From NCBI GenBank assembly GCA_965263325.1, contig CBDHGY010000002.1, positions 496,001-560,000 on the forward strand: a stretch of 64,000 nucleotides of DNA. The letters are read 5' to 3'. Under the pieces are notes generated by a model. It was given only the letters and a program-made list of their open reading frames with translations, had not been told where the DNA came from and made no database searches. Origin of the DNA: CBDHGY01 sp965263325. GTDB lineage: Bacteria; Pseudomonadota; Alphaproteobacteria; Caulobacterales; Hyphomonadaceae. Positions 18,395 through 27,402 of this stretch are shown here, in pieces; within the stretch, counting starts at the first letter, position 1; each line of letters begins with the position of its first letter. The translations under genes were made by a program, and so were the position numbers.

Positions 18395-19815
18395 TGATCA
18401 AACTCATATTTCGCAGACAGATTGGCAGCACGTATAAGTGCGCCAGCCTTGTGAAGAGTCTCGTCAAATTCGTATTGCTCATTTGAATCGAGCACAACTC
18501 CGCCGCCTGCCTGAACGTGGATCTTGTCATCCTTGATAACAGCTGTGCGCAGGGCAATGCATGTATCGAGGTCACCATTCCAACCAAAATACCCAACAGC
18601 GCCGCCGTAAATGCCACGCCGAGATTGTTCAAGCTCATCGATAATCTGCATTGCGCGGATCTTAGGCGCGCCAGATACAGTTCCAGCCGGAAAGCCTGCG
18701 AACAATGCGTCTACTGCGCCGAGGCCTTCGCGCAAATCACCTTCCACATGACTGACAATATGCATCACGTGCGAATAACGCTCGACAATAAAACTCTCGG
18801 TAACTTCGACACTCCCGTAAGCCGCTACGCGGCCAACATCGTTGCGTCCGAGATCGAGCAGCATCAAATGCTCTGCCATCTCTTTTTCGTCACTTAGCAG
18901 GTCTTTCGCACGTTTTTGATCTTCTGCAGCGTCGCCTGATCGCGGACGTGTGCCAGCGATCGGTCGTATGGCAACGCGTCCATCGCGAACTCGGACCAGG
19001 ATCTCCGGGCTAGAGCCAACTATCGTCACACCACCCAAATGAATGTGAAACATAAACGCAGATGGATTGAGCCTCCGCAGTGCGCGGTAGAAGCTAATCG
19101 ATTTGTGCTTATAGGATGCCGACAAACGCTGGCTCGGCACGACCTGAAAAATATCGCCTGCTTGAATATAGTTTCGCGCCTTTTGCACGATTTCGAAATA
19201 ACGATCCTTTGTCGTGTTGGATTCGAAATTTAGGTCATATTCTTCGCCGCCGCGCGGTGGTATTGGCGCAGGAGCATCAAGCTGCGACTCGATTTCGTCT
19301 AGCAGCCGAGACGCATCTGCGTCGCTTTCATCAATGCGAGCGACAAGAAGTATCTCCTGATATAGATGGTCAAATATAATAACAGCGCTCGGAACCATCA
19401 GGATTGTTTCCGGCACATTGAGATCATAGTTGGCAGCGATGTCGACAGGTTCAATATACTGAATCATATCGTAGCCGACATAGCCGAACGCGCCAGACGC
19501 CATCGGCGGCAGATCATCATCGCACTCAGCTTGTGCTTCTGTTGTAAATAATCGAAGTGCATCAATTGGGTTATCGGGCAAGATTTCTGCGTCCGAGAAC
19601 TCCCAATCACTCGCAGTCTCCGCAACGCCGCTTTGAATTCGAAACCATCGTTTTGGGGCTAGTCCTATGAACGAATAACGTCCAAGGCGTTCGCCGCCAT
19701 GGATGGACTCAAACAGAAAGCTTCCTGGCATATTTGCGCCAAGTTTTAGCATTGCGCCAACAGGCGTCTCTGTGTCACCAATTCGGCGACGAACAATCAA
19801 TCGCTCTCTAGCCAT
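18391..19815 (-). CDS. trpE: Anthranilate synthase component I
   Basis: Chorismate-binding subunit that makes anthranilate with TrpG. The N-terminal half has the Trp-sensing region (LFESIHGGERLGRYSFIG), and the C-terminal catalytic half has IRPIAGTRPRSGD, LMLLDLGRNDVGRV and GTVSGAPKIRAMQII. At 474 residues it is the stand-alone form, not the TrpEG fusion of rhizobia. Its ATG shares one base with the ppiD stop (TAATG). There is therefore no space for a trp leader peptide and attenuator directly before trpE. Confidence 0.96.
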   Translation of the reverse strand: MARERLIVRRRIGDTETPVGAMLKLGANMPGSFLFESIHGGERLGRYSFIGLAPKRWFRIQSGVAETASDWEFSDAEILPDNPIDALRLFTTEAQAECDDDLPPMASGAFGYVGYDMIQYIEPVDIAANYDLNVPETILMVPSAVIIFDHLYQEILLVARIDESDADASRLLDEIESQLDAPAPIPPRGGEEYDLNFESNTTKDRYFEIVQKARNYIQAGDIFQVVPSQRLSASYKHKSISFYRALRRLNPSAFMFHIHLGGVTIVGSSPEILVRVRDGRVAIRPIAGTRPRSGDAAEDQKRAKDLLSDEKEMAEHLMLLDLGRNDVGRVAAYGSVEVTESFIVERYSHVMHIVSHVEGDLREGLGAVDALFAGFPAGTVSGAPKIRAMQIIDELEQSRRGIYGGAVGYFGWNGDLDTCIALRTAVIKDDKIHVQAGGGVVLDSNEQYEFDETLHKAGALIRAANLSAKYEFDQ

Positions 19816-21713
19816 TACTGACGGGCGTTTTGCGCTTTGTAAGATGCAAATGCTCTATCATTTATGTCGATATTAACGGCTGTTTCAATTTCGTTTCCAA
19901 GCGCTATGATGAGATCATCATCCAGAGCCTGTGTGAGCACTTGGCGGATGGGTGTGCGCAGCGCAGAGACAGCATCGGTGCTCGGCGGCTCAATTGCGTC
20001 CACTGTAATCAGTAAATATTGGCCACGATTTTCCGCTGGGGATGCGATTGCATCTCCGGCAGACTTCGCGCGGAAAACAGCAAGGGCGGCTTCCAATGGG
20101 ATATCTCTAACAGGATCTCTGCGTGTCAGCGCATTTGGTGGACGTGTTATCGCTTTTCCAAGCGCATTGGCTTCTGCTTCTAACGATGTTCCGCCCTCGT
20201 TTATTTTTTGCGCAAGCTCTTCTGCAAACAACGTCAAAGCTTCTCCGCTATTTGTAATTTTCCATTGTGCGAGAACGCGGTCTCTGACGTTTTCAAATTC
20301 CGCGGTCGTTGGGGGTACGATTACATCAAGTTGCCCAAGATAGATGCCGCCATCATCGAGATCATATCGATCCGTGAATTCGCCTTCAAATTTTGTTGCT
20401 GCTTCCCGAAGCACTTCTGGATATTGGCTTATGAGTGCCAGAATAAGCGCATTTGAGGCAGTCGCGCCGCGCTGGTCTACTGGTGCAAAGCTGATCGCGG
20501 GTGCCCCAATACGCTCACCGATTTCCTTTAAGTTCAGACCTTCGCCTTTGATGTCTTCAATACTGCGAGCCGCGTCCTCGAATGCAAGCTGCGCGCGTTC
20601 ATCGATAAGTTCAAACCGAATTTGTTCTTTAACGTCTTCAAATGGAAACGGTTCACCAAGAATTACTTCTTCAACACGGGCAAGTATCCAGCGATCTCCT
20701 ATTGCGACAGGGCCCTCAACACCGCCTTGCGCCAAGCGGAATAGACCTTCCGCAAACGAAACATCGGCAATCTCATTTTGCTGGGCCGTTTTTTCGCTCA
20801 TGGAGATTAGGGCATCGAGGGATTCTGGGTCCGCGCCGGCGGCAAGAGCGCCCAAGGCTTGCAGCGCCGCGGCTTCAGATCCAAAACTTGCTTCGAGATA
20901 TCGCCGCGTTTGAGGTGTGGAGTATTTTTGGAGCTTGCCGAATTCGTACGCCTCTTGAAGCATTTCTTCTGTGATTTCGACGGATTGACGAAAATCCTCG
21001 GGAGAAAAATGAAGGACGGTTAGGCCGCGTCGCTCTGGTTGGCCAAAATTCGTTTTATTTTGCTCAAAATATTCGAGCAGCGCTTCCTCGCTTGGATCAG
21101 GTATTTCAGAAATATCACCGCCGTCGATGCGGAGTATCGATATGGTGCGTTGTTCGCCTTCATATTGTGAAAGCAGGTTTGTAAAGGCCTCAGGTGGCTC
21201 AACGGCCGCGCCCGCTGCCCCAGATATATAAGTACGAGTTAGAATATCACGCACGCTCTGCTCGTACCTTACAGGCGTTTCTCCAACTCTTCGAAGCGCG
21301 CTTTTATAAACATCTGGGTCGAATTTGCCTGTAATCGCATTGTTGAAGGCTTCTTCTTTGTAAACCTCTGCTCTAACGGCGTTAGTGCTTGCACGGCCGC
21401 CAATTTCTTCTCCATAACCGAGCACCAAAACGCGAGAAAGCTCTTGCCGAAACAATTGGTCGACAAGTCCATTATCAACCGCTTCTGCGATTGTTACGGC
21501 GCGTTGCTGTTGGCGTGACAGCTCTGAGAGGCGATCTCGCACAGTTTCATCGAATTCTTGTGTCGATAATCCCCGATTACCAGCCTTAATCATGGAGCTT
21601 CCGCCGCCGGAGAAAATATCGTCAATTCCCCAGACCGCCATGCCGACGATAACGATACCAAACAAAACAGGCCCAACTTTTGACCTGAGCATCTTGCGGA
21701 ACATAGTCAGCAT
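19815..21713 (-). CDS. PpiD-like membrane-anchored periplasmic peptidyl-prolyl isomerase
   Basis: SurA-N/PpiC-type folding factor anchored in the inner membrane. One N-terminal transmembrane segment (VGPVLFGIVIVGMAVWG, about residues 13-29) is followed by a helical SurA-like chaperone region and a parvulin domain, then another helical stretch, for 632 residues. It resembles PpiD of E. coli in layout. The ATG at 21713 follows an AAGG element; an ATG three codons later is possible. It heads the ppiD-trpEGDC-lexA run and starts divergently from tpiA. Linkage of this chaperone to trp genes is common in Alphaproteobacteria. Confidence 0.88.
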   Translation of the reverse strand: MLTMFRKMLRSKVGPVLFGIVIVGMAVWGIDDIFSGGGSSMIKAGNRGLSTQEFDETVRDRLSELSRQQQRAVTIAEAVDNGLVDQLFRQELSRVLVLGYGEEIGGRASTNAVRAEVYKEEAFNNAITGKFDPDVYKSALRRVGETPVRYEQSVRDILTRTYISGAAGAAVEPPEAFTNLLSQYEGEQRTISILRIDGGDISEIPDPSEEALLEYFEQNKTNFGQPERRGLTVLHFSPEDFRQSVEITEEMLQEAYEFGKLQKYSTPQTRRYLEASFGSEAAALQALGALAAGADPESLDALISMSEKTAQQNEIADVSFAEGLFRLAQGGVEGPVAIGDRWILARVEEVILGEPFPFEDVKEQIRFELIDERAQLAFEDAARSIEDIKGEGLNLKEIGERIGAPAISFAPVDQRGATASNALILALISQYPEVLREAATKFEGEFTDRYDLDDGGIYLGQLDVIVPPTTAEFENVRDRVLAQWKITNSGEALTLFAEELAQKINEGGTSLEAEANALGKAITRPPNALTRRDPVRDIPLEAALAVFRAKSAGDAIASPAENRGQYLLITVDAIEPPSTDAVSALRTPIRQVLTQALDDDLIIALGNEIETAVNIDINDRAFASYKAQNARQ

Positions 21714-21804
21714 GTGGATTTACCTTCGGTGAACAATGCGTATCGGCTAAGGTTATGTTAGCTACGCGCCGTTGCAAGGTGAAGCAAGTATGGGAGGACA
21801 AACA
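21714..21804. promoter_or_regulatory. Divergent intergenic region between ppiD-trp and tpiA
   Basis: A 91-base gap between divergent genes must hold promoters for both. I see no strong TTGACA/TATAAT pair. The only clear signal is the ribosome site GGAGGA at 21793-21798, which fixes the tpiA start at 21805. Confidence 0.5.
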
Positions 21805-22548
21805 ATGCGCAAATTGATTGCGGGCAACTGGAAAATGAATGGGTTGAAGGCATCTCTTGTCGAAGTCGAAGCAGTTATTGAAGGTTTAAGCGCCCGCCAT
21901 GACGCTGCTGATATCCTTCTTTGCACGCCGGCAACATTGGTCGCCGCCGCAGCCTCCGCCGTATCTAACAGCGCCTTGAATATCGGCGGCCAAACCTGTC
22001 ACGCAAAGGGCTCTGGGGCTCATACAGGAGATATATCAGCGCCAATGCTCGCTGATGCCGGGGCTAAATACGTAATTGTTGGACATTCAGAGCGCCGCGG
22101 AGACCATGGAGAAAGCGATGCTGATGTTGCGGATCAGGCGTCAGCAGCCCTATCCAGCGGCCTGATCCCAATAATTTGTTGCGGAGAAAGCCTCGAGCAA
22201 CGTGAAGCGGGTGACACAAGAACCGTTATTTTGGGTCAGCTCGCGATGTCTATACCAGACGACGTCAAAGGAAAGACTTTCGTGGTCGCATATGAGCCAA
22301 TCTGGGCAATCGGGACCGGTCTGACGGCTAATTCCGAACAAATTTGTGAAGTTCATGGTGCAATTAGAGCAGCTCTTGTTGAACGTTTTGGTAGCCAAGG
22401 TAACTCGGTGCCAATTCTATACGGAGGTTCAATGAAGCCGGTGAATGCTGCCGAAATCCTAGCCGTTGACAATGTCGATGGGGGCTTAATCGGTGGTGCC
22501 AGCTTGAAGGCCGCAGACTTCCTCGCCATTTATGACGCAGCAAAGTGA
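21805..22548 (+). CDS. tpiA: Triosephosphate isomerase
   Basis: Interconverts dihydroxyacetone phosphate and glyceraldehyde 3-phosphate. Catalytic residues are visible as Lys in AGNWKMNG, His in IVGHSERR and Glu in AYEPIWAIGTG, and the phosphate loop YGGSMKP and GGLIGGASL are present. I chose the ATG at 21805, preceded by GGAGGA, over the ATG at 21772 that would add eleven non-conserved residues. Length is then 247 residues. It opens a long plus-strand run with secG, pyrG and eno. Confidence 0.97.
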   Translation: MRKLIAGNWKMNGLKASLVEVEAVIEGLSARHDAADILLCTPATLVAAAASAVSNSALNIGGQTCHAKGSGAHTGDISAPMLADAGAKYVIVGHSERRGDHGESDADVADQASAALSSGLIPIICCGESLEQREAGDTRTVILGQLAMSIPDDVKGKTFVVAYEPIWAIGTGLTANSEQICEVHGAIRAALVERFGSQGNSVPILYGGSMKPVNAAEILAVDNVDGGLIGGASLKAADFLAIYDAAK

Positions 22549-22627
22549 TCGAAGACGGTATTCTGGGCTTGGCGCAGCGACCAATACAGACTATTGCAGC
22601 GCGATTGAACAAAGGTAGCTTACGTTA

Positions 22628-23056
22628 ATGGCCCAGAACATCATTCTAACGGTTCATATCCTGGCTTGTATCGCGCTAACGGTCGTGATCCTGCTTCAGC
22701 GATCAGAAGGCGGCGCGCTTGGTATTGGCGGCGGCGGCGGTGGCGGTGGACTTATGTCTGGCCGAGCCGCGATTAACGCGCTGGTCCGGACCACAATGAT
22801 TTTCGGTGCAGGATTCATGATGACTACCCTGGCGCTTACCGCGCTTGCCAATAGCGGAGATGATGATGGCAGTGAGGTGACTGCTCCCCCTGCTATAGAG
22901 GCTGAGGAAACTTTACCTTCTACTCCCGAGCCGTTGCCAGATACCGATGATCAGCCAGCTCCTGAGACGCTACCTGCGCCATTGCCAGAAGATGCTCCTA
23001 CACCGGAAGATACACCAGCCCCTGAAGAAGAGCTTGTGGAAAATACCCCGCAATGA
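22628..23056 (+). CDS. secG: Protein translocase subunit SecG
   Basis: Small subunit of the SecYEG export channel. Two transmembrane helices flank the conserved loop VILLQRSEGGALGIGGG, here with a run of eight glycines encoded by a GGC/GGT repeat at about 22728-22751, followed by LMSGR. The C-terminal half (from about residue 80) is an acidic, proline-rich tail with PAPE/PTPE-like repeats and no predicted fold, as often seen in alphaproteobacterial SecG. tpiA upstream and pyrG downstream is the expected order. Confidence 0.92.
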   Translation: MAQNIILTVHILACIALTVVILLQRSEGGALGIGGGGGGGGLMSGRAAINALVRTTMIFGAGFMMTTLALTALANSGDDDGSEVTAPPAIEAEETLPSTPEPLPDTDDQPAPETLPAPLPEDAPTPEDTPAPEEELVENTPQ

Positions 23057-23114
23057 CAAATTGGCAGAAATCTCACACTGCCCTTACTCCCGAATCGCAA
23101 CAGTCTGACATCCC

Positions 23115-24749
23115 ATGATCCGCTATGTATTTATCACCGGCGGCGTGGTTTCCTCATTGGGTAAGGGTATCGCGTCAGCCGCGCTAGGTGCTTTGTTGCA
23201 AGCGCGCGGCTATGGGGTGCGCCTAAGGAAGCTCGACCCTTACCTAAATGTAGACCCAGGTACGATGTCGCCAACACAACATGGCGAGGTTTTTGTAACT
23301 GACGATGGTGCAGAAACCGATCTAGATCTCGGGCACTATGAAAGATTTACCGGAGTATCCGCGCGGCAATCGGACAATATTACGACTGGCCGGATATACC
23401 AGAAGATTATCGAGAAAGAGCGCCGCGGTGACTATCTCGGTGCAACAATCCAAGTCATTCCGCATGTCACGAACGAGATAAAAGAGTTTGTTCTCTCCGA
23501 TCCGGGAGAGGGGGTCGATTTCGTGCTTTGTGAGATTGGCGGAACAGTTGGTGACATCGAAGGTCTGCCATTCTTCGAGGCTATCCGCCAGCTCGGTCAG
23601 GAACTCGGCTCCGAACGGGCGATTTTTATCCATCTGACGCTGCTGCCATACATTCCGGCTGCTGGTGAGATGAAAACGAAACCAACGCAGCACTCGGTGA
23701 AAGAGCTGCGCTCAATCGGCATTCAGCCGGATGTTTTGCTTTGCCGGTGCGACCGGCCAATTCCGGCAACCGAAAAGAACAAGATTGCCAGTTTTTGTAA
23801 TGTGCGCCCCTCAAGCGTAATCGAAGCACGGGATCTCGGCCACATTTATGACGTGCCATCTGCTTATCATCAGGAAGGTCTCGACCGCGAAGTTTTATCG
23901 CATTTTGGAATTGTCGATGCGCCAGGGCTTGATTTGTCTCGCTGGGACCAAATTGCTCACACAATCCATAATCCTGATGGCGAAGTTTGTATTGGTCTTG
24001 TCGGGAAATATACGGATGTCCCCGATGCGTATAAGTCGGTGATGGAAGCACTGGATCATGGCGGGCTTGCTAACAGCGTTAAAGTCGATATCCGTCTCAT
24101 CAATTCAGAAGAATTTGACGATGATACTGCGCCGATCGATGTGCTTGAGGGCGTTCACGGCATTATTCTCCCGGGCGGATTTGGTGAACGCGGAGCGCGG
24201 GGCAAAATGCGGGCGGCGCGTTTTGCGCGGGAACGACGCGTACCATGTTTTGGTATCTGTTATGGAATGCAGCTATCGGTTGTGGAGGCCGCGAAGAATC
24301 TCGCCGGAATTACCAAAGCTGGCACCACAGAATTCGGTCCGACCGAACAACCGATCGTGGGTCTTATGAGCGAGTGGACCAAGGGAAATGAAAAAGTCAC
24401 TCGAACAGAAGAAACCGATATGGGCGGGACGATGCGGCTAGGCGCATATCCTGCGCGGCTAAAAGAAGGTAGCCGGGTTGCAGAGATCTATGGGGCTCAC
24501 GACATTTCAGAGCGTCACCGTCATCGGTATGAGGTCAATGCGGAGTATATCGAAGCACTTGAAGCGTCAGGTATGATCTTTTCTGGGTTATCTCCTGATG
24601 GGACTTTGCCAGAGATCATCGAATTGGAAGATCACCCGTGGTTTATCGGTGTGCAATACCATCCAGAGCTGAAATCGCGCCCATTTGCACCCCATCCGCT
24701 ATTCGCGAGCTTCATTAAAGCGGCAATTGAGCAGTCTCGCCTCGTTTAG
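23115..24749 (+). CDS. pyrG: CTP synthase
   Basis: Aminates UTP to CTP using glutamine. The synthetase domain begins YVFITGGVVSSLGKGI (P-loop) and the glutamine amidotransferase domain has Cys382 in FGICYGMQLSV and the His-Glu pair in YHPELKSRP. The 544-residue length is standard. In many Alphaproteobacteria kdsA follows pyrG; here rpmF and then eno follow instead. Confidence 0.98.
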   Translation: MIRYVFITGGVVSSLGKGIASAALGALLQARGYGVRLRKLDPYLNVDPGTMSPTQHGEVFVTDDGAETDLDLGHYERFTGVSARQSDNITTGRIYQKIIEKERRGDYLGATIQVIPHVTNEIKEFVLSDPGEGVDFVLCEIGGTVGDIEGLPFFEAIRQLGQELGSERAIFIHLTLLPYIPAAGEMKTKPTQHSVKELRSIGIQPDVLLCRCDRPIPATEKNKIASFCNVRPSSVIEARDLGHIYDVPSAYHQEGLDREVLSHFGIVDAPGLDLSRWDQIAHTIHNPDGEVCIGLVGKYTDVPDAYKSVMEALDHGGLANSVKVDIRLINSEEFDDDTAPIDVLEGVHGIILPGGFGERGARGKMRAARFARERRVPCFGICYGMQLSVVEAAKNLAGITKAGTTEFGPTEQPIVGLMSEWTKGNEKVTRTEETDMGGTMRLGAYPARLKEGSRVAEIYGAHDISERHRHRYEVNAEYIEALEASGMIFSGLSPDGTLPEIIELEDHPWFIGVQYHPELKSRPFAPHPLFASFIKAAIEQSRLV

Positions 24750-24815
24750 GTGCTTGCATTTCGCTGCGGCCACTGGTATTGCGCCGCTTCGAATTCAGAA
24801 AAATGGATCAGACAC

Positions 24816-24998
24816 ATGGCTGTCCCTAAGAGTAAAATTACACCTTCGCGCCGCGGCATGCGTCGGTCACATGACCGCCTGAAGGGCAATACTTACATTG
24901 AAGACGCGGACTCAGGCGAGCTGCGCCGTCCACACCACATCGACCTGAAATCAGGTATGTACCGTGGTCGTCAAATCCTTGAGCCCAAGGAAGACTAA
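24816..24998 (+). CDS. rpmF: 50S ribosomal protein L32
   Basis: Small basic protein of 60 residues beginning MAVPKSKITPSRRGMRRSHD and continuing with SGELRRPHHIDL and GMYRGRQIL, the alphaproteobacterial L32 pattern. Like other alphaproteobacterial L32 it lacks the zinc-binding cysteines found in many other bacteria. The ATG at 24816 starts the conserved block; upstream open codons are not conserved. It sits 66 bases after pyrG and is followed by a likely terminator before eno. rpmF is not usually found between pyrG and eno. Confidence 0.95.
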   Translation: MAVPKSKITPSRRGMRRSHDRLKGNTYIEDADSGELRRPHHIDLKSGMYRGRQILEPKED

Positions 24999-25042
24999 AC
25001 GGTATGACTGCATAATGCAGTAACAGCACCAATTGCCTCCGC

Positions 25043-25067
25043 GCTTCCGGCCCGGGGGCTTTTCTTT
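25043..25067 (+). terminator. Candidate Rho-independent terminator after rpmF
   Basis: GCTTCC at 25043-25048 can pair with GGGGGC at 25054-25059 (two G-U pairs) across a five-base loop, followed directly by TTTTCTTT. A separate short dyad, ACTGCA-TAA-TGCAGT, lies just upstream at about 25007-25021. Either or both could end the tpiA-rpmF transcript before eno. The stem is short, so read-through into eno is possible. Confidence 0.5.
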
Positions 25068-25093
25068 GCCAACCCCTTGAAGGACCCCTCACA

Positions 25094-26377
25094 ATGAGCA
25101 GCGAAATCATCGATATCCACGCCCGCGAAATTCTGGATAGCCGCGGCAATCCAACCGTTGAAGTCGACGTGACACTGGCGGATGATTCGTTGGGCCGTGC
25201 GGCTGTGCCGTCGGGCGCATCGACGGGCGCATACGAGGCACACGAGCAACGCGATGGCGACAAGGGTCGCTACAATGGCAAAGGTGTCCAGAAAGCCGTC
25301 GGGGCCGTGATTGGCGAAATTAACAACGAGCTCAATGGTATAGATGCAACCGAGCAACGAATGATCGACGATCTGATGATCGAGCTTGATGGCACTGAAA
25401 ACAAATCGCGTCTTGGCGCGAATGCGATGCTAGGCGTGTCTATGGCCGTTGCGAAGGCCGCCGCTGAGAGCTCAGCGCTTCCGCTTTATCGATACATTGG
25501 TGGATCAAATGCCCGGATCCTTCCAACACCTATGATGAACATCATCAATGGCGGTGAGCATGCTAACAATCCAATTGATATTCAGGAATTCATGGTGATG
25601 CCGGTGAGTGCGCCATCGATGAGCGAAGCCATTCGAGTAGGTGCGGAAGTATTCCATGCGTTGAAAAAGAACCTGGATGCTGCTGGATACTCGACAAGCG
25701 TTGGCGACGAAGGCGGTTTTGCGCCGAACCTTTCCTCCACTGAAGAAGCAATCGACTATATCATGAAGTCTATTGAATCGGCCGGTTACAAGCCAGGTGA
25801 AGACGTGGCGCTGGCACTCGATTGCGCGGCGACTGAATTTTACAAAGACGGCAAGTACGAGCTCAAGGGTGAAGGCAAGTCGCTCGGTGGTGATGAAATG
25901 GCCGCCTATCTTGCTGATCTCGTTGCACGGTATCCCATCGTTTCTATCGAGGACGGCATGGAAGAGGACCATTGGGATGGCTGGAAAGCGCTAACCGAGG
26001 CAGTTGGCGATAAGTGCCAACTCGTAGGCGACGATCTTTTCGTTACAAACGCAAAACGCCTTGCCATGGGTCTGGAGCAGGGGGCGGCAAATTCCATCCT
26101 GATTAAGGTCAATCAAATCGGAACACTGTCGGAAACGCTGGATACATGTGAGTTGGCGCATCGCCACGCCTACACATGTGTGATGTCCCACCGTTCCGGC
26201 GAAACGGAGGACGCCACGATTGCTGATTTGGCTGTGGCCACAAATTGCGGTCAAATCAAAACTGGTTCGCTGTCGCGTTCAGACAGGCTCGCTAAATATA
26301 ACCAGCTGATCCGTATCGAGGAAGAGCTGGGACCACAGGCTATTTATGCTGGCCGCGCGATGATCAACGCCGAATAA
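25094..26377 (+). CDS. eno: Enolase
   Basis: Interconverts 2-phosphoglycerate and phosphoenolpyruvate. The N-terminal motif IHAREILDSRGNPTVEVDV, the GDEGGFAPN loop, the metal ligands in ALDCAATEF, SIEDGMEEDHWDGW and VGDDLFVTN, and the C-terminal SHRSGETED are all present. Length is 427 residues. A ribosome site (AAGGA) lies at about 25079-25083. The gene stands 95 bases after rpmF and 72 bases before the TIR-domain gene. Confidence 0.98.
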   Translation: MSSEIIDIHAREILDSRGNPTVEVDVTLADDSLGRAAVPSGASTGAYEAHEQRDGDKGRYNGKGVQKAVGAVIGEINNELNGIDATEQRMIDDLMIELDGTENKSRLGANAMLGVSMAVAKAAAESSALPLYRYIGGSNARILPTPMMNIINGGEHANNPIDIQEFMVMPVSAPSMSEAIRVGAEVFHALKKNLDAAGYSTSVGDEGGFAPNLSSTEEAIDYIMKSIESAGYKPGEDVALALDCAATEFYKDGKYELKGEGKSLGGDEMAAYLADLVARYPIVSIEDGMEEDHWDGWKALTEAVGDKCQLVGDDLFVTNAKRLAMGLEQGAANSILIKVNQIGTLSETLDTCELAHRHAYTCVMSHRSGETEDATIADLAVATNCGQIKTGSLSRSDRLAKYNQLIRIEEELGPQAIYAGRAMINAE

Positions 26378-26449
26378 AATATTACAAAGCGTTAAATTCT
26401 ACCCGATTTCAGTGATGATAGATTATACCTGAATCAATCACCGAAAGGG

Positions 26450-27367
26450 ATGAGGATGCAAGTCTATCTGATTGCGGCTGAAGGTGATGCCGACGTTGCA
26501 GACGAGTGCGCTGAATATCTTCGTCGCCAAGGTTGTATGGTCCGTACCGAATTTGGAGCGACCTTTTTCTCACCTGCGCGGCCAAGTGAGATGACAGTCG
26601 CGCTCTGGTCCATGAAGACCCGGATGTCGGCAAAACAGATCATGTTTACCAACCGAGCGATTGACGCTCTGATGTCTGGTAGTTTGGTCGTCGGACAGCT
26701 TGATTTTCACCCGCTACCATTCGGTTTGACGGATGTTGAGCCACATGATCTGCGAAGCCCAGGCATGAGGCAGTTTCAGATCACCAAGATACTGGGGGAT
26801 CTTCGACAACTTCAACGCGCGTCTCTTGATGCCCGGCGCTCTAAAGCTGGAAGTGAAAGCGGATCCGGCGGTGCGCATGCGTCAGAAGATGATGACGAAA
26901 AAGCTCCCGGCGCTGCTGAGATGGCAGTCGATGAAGCCGGTGCAACTGCCCCAGAAGAAAGTTCTGGCGCTGAGTGCTCGTCCGACGTCTTCGTGTCTTA
27001 TGCATTTGCCAACAGTGAAATTGTCCTGCCGATGATAGACCAGATGCAGCAAACGGGCACAAGAATCTGGATTGATCGCGAAAAGCTCAAACCAGGAATG
27101 CATTGGGCTGGCAATATTGTTCGGGCCATTAAGACGACGGAACTTTTTTGCTTGATGTGCTCAGCTCAGTCATTCGCATCAGACCATGTGCGTCGAGAAA
27201 TTTATCTTGCGGATAAATATGACAAGCCAATTTTACCGGTCATGCTTGACGGGGCGTTGATGCCTGAAGACATTGAGTACTTCCTTATCGATCGGCAATT
27301 TCTGGATATGACTCGCCTCGAAGAAACTGGCCGTGGTCAAGCGCTTCGCGAAGCCCTTGCTTCGTAA
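26450..27367 (+). CDS. TIR-domain protein with a degenerate second TIR-like N-terminal domain
   Basis: The C-terminal third (about residues 178-285) is a TIR domain: SSDVFVSYAFANSE as strand A and box 1, RIWIDREKLKPGMHW, SFASDHVRREIYLAD with Glu250 where TIR NADases keep their catalytic glutamate, and PILPVMLD. Residues 3-105 look like a diverged second copy (VYLIAAEGDADVADECAEYL, then a hydrophobic strand TVALWS and LVVGQLDF) without that glutamate. An acidic Ser/Gly/Ala-rich linker (131-175) joins them. The family may act as an NAD hydrolase or as a signalling scaffold; I cannot say which. The start may be 26456. It sits inside the eno-ftsB-pdh housekeeping run, not in a visible defence cluster. 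Confidence 0.8.
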   Translation: MRMQVYLIAAEGDADVADECAEYLRRQGCMVRTEFGATFFSPARPSEMTVALWSMKTRMSAKQIMFTNRAIDALMSGSLVVGQLDFHPLPFGLTDVEPHDLRSPGMRQFQITKILGDLRQLQRASLDARRSKAGSESGSGGAHASEDDDEKAPGAAEMAVDEAGATAPEESSGAECSSDVFVSYAFANSEIVLPMIDQMQQTGTRIWIDREKLKPGMHWAGNIVRAIKTTELFCLMCSAQSFASDHVRREIYLADKYDKPILPVMLDGALMPEDIEYFLIDRQFLDMTRLEETGRGQALREALAS

Positions 27368-27402
27368 ACATCTGGGTAACCATTGCGCGGGATTATGGAG
27401 GC

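Noticed and set aside
19864..20913. Long plus-strand frames (159 and 189 codons) inside ppiD
   Set aside because: They are antisense shadows of ppiD with Ser/Arg/Ala-biased composition typical of such frames.
22728..22751. GGC/GGT repeat as a contingency microsatellite
   Set aside because: The repeat encodes a glycine run common in alphaproteobacterial SecG and the unit is three bases, so length change would not shift the frame.
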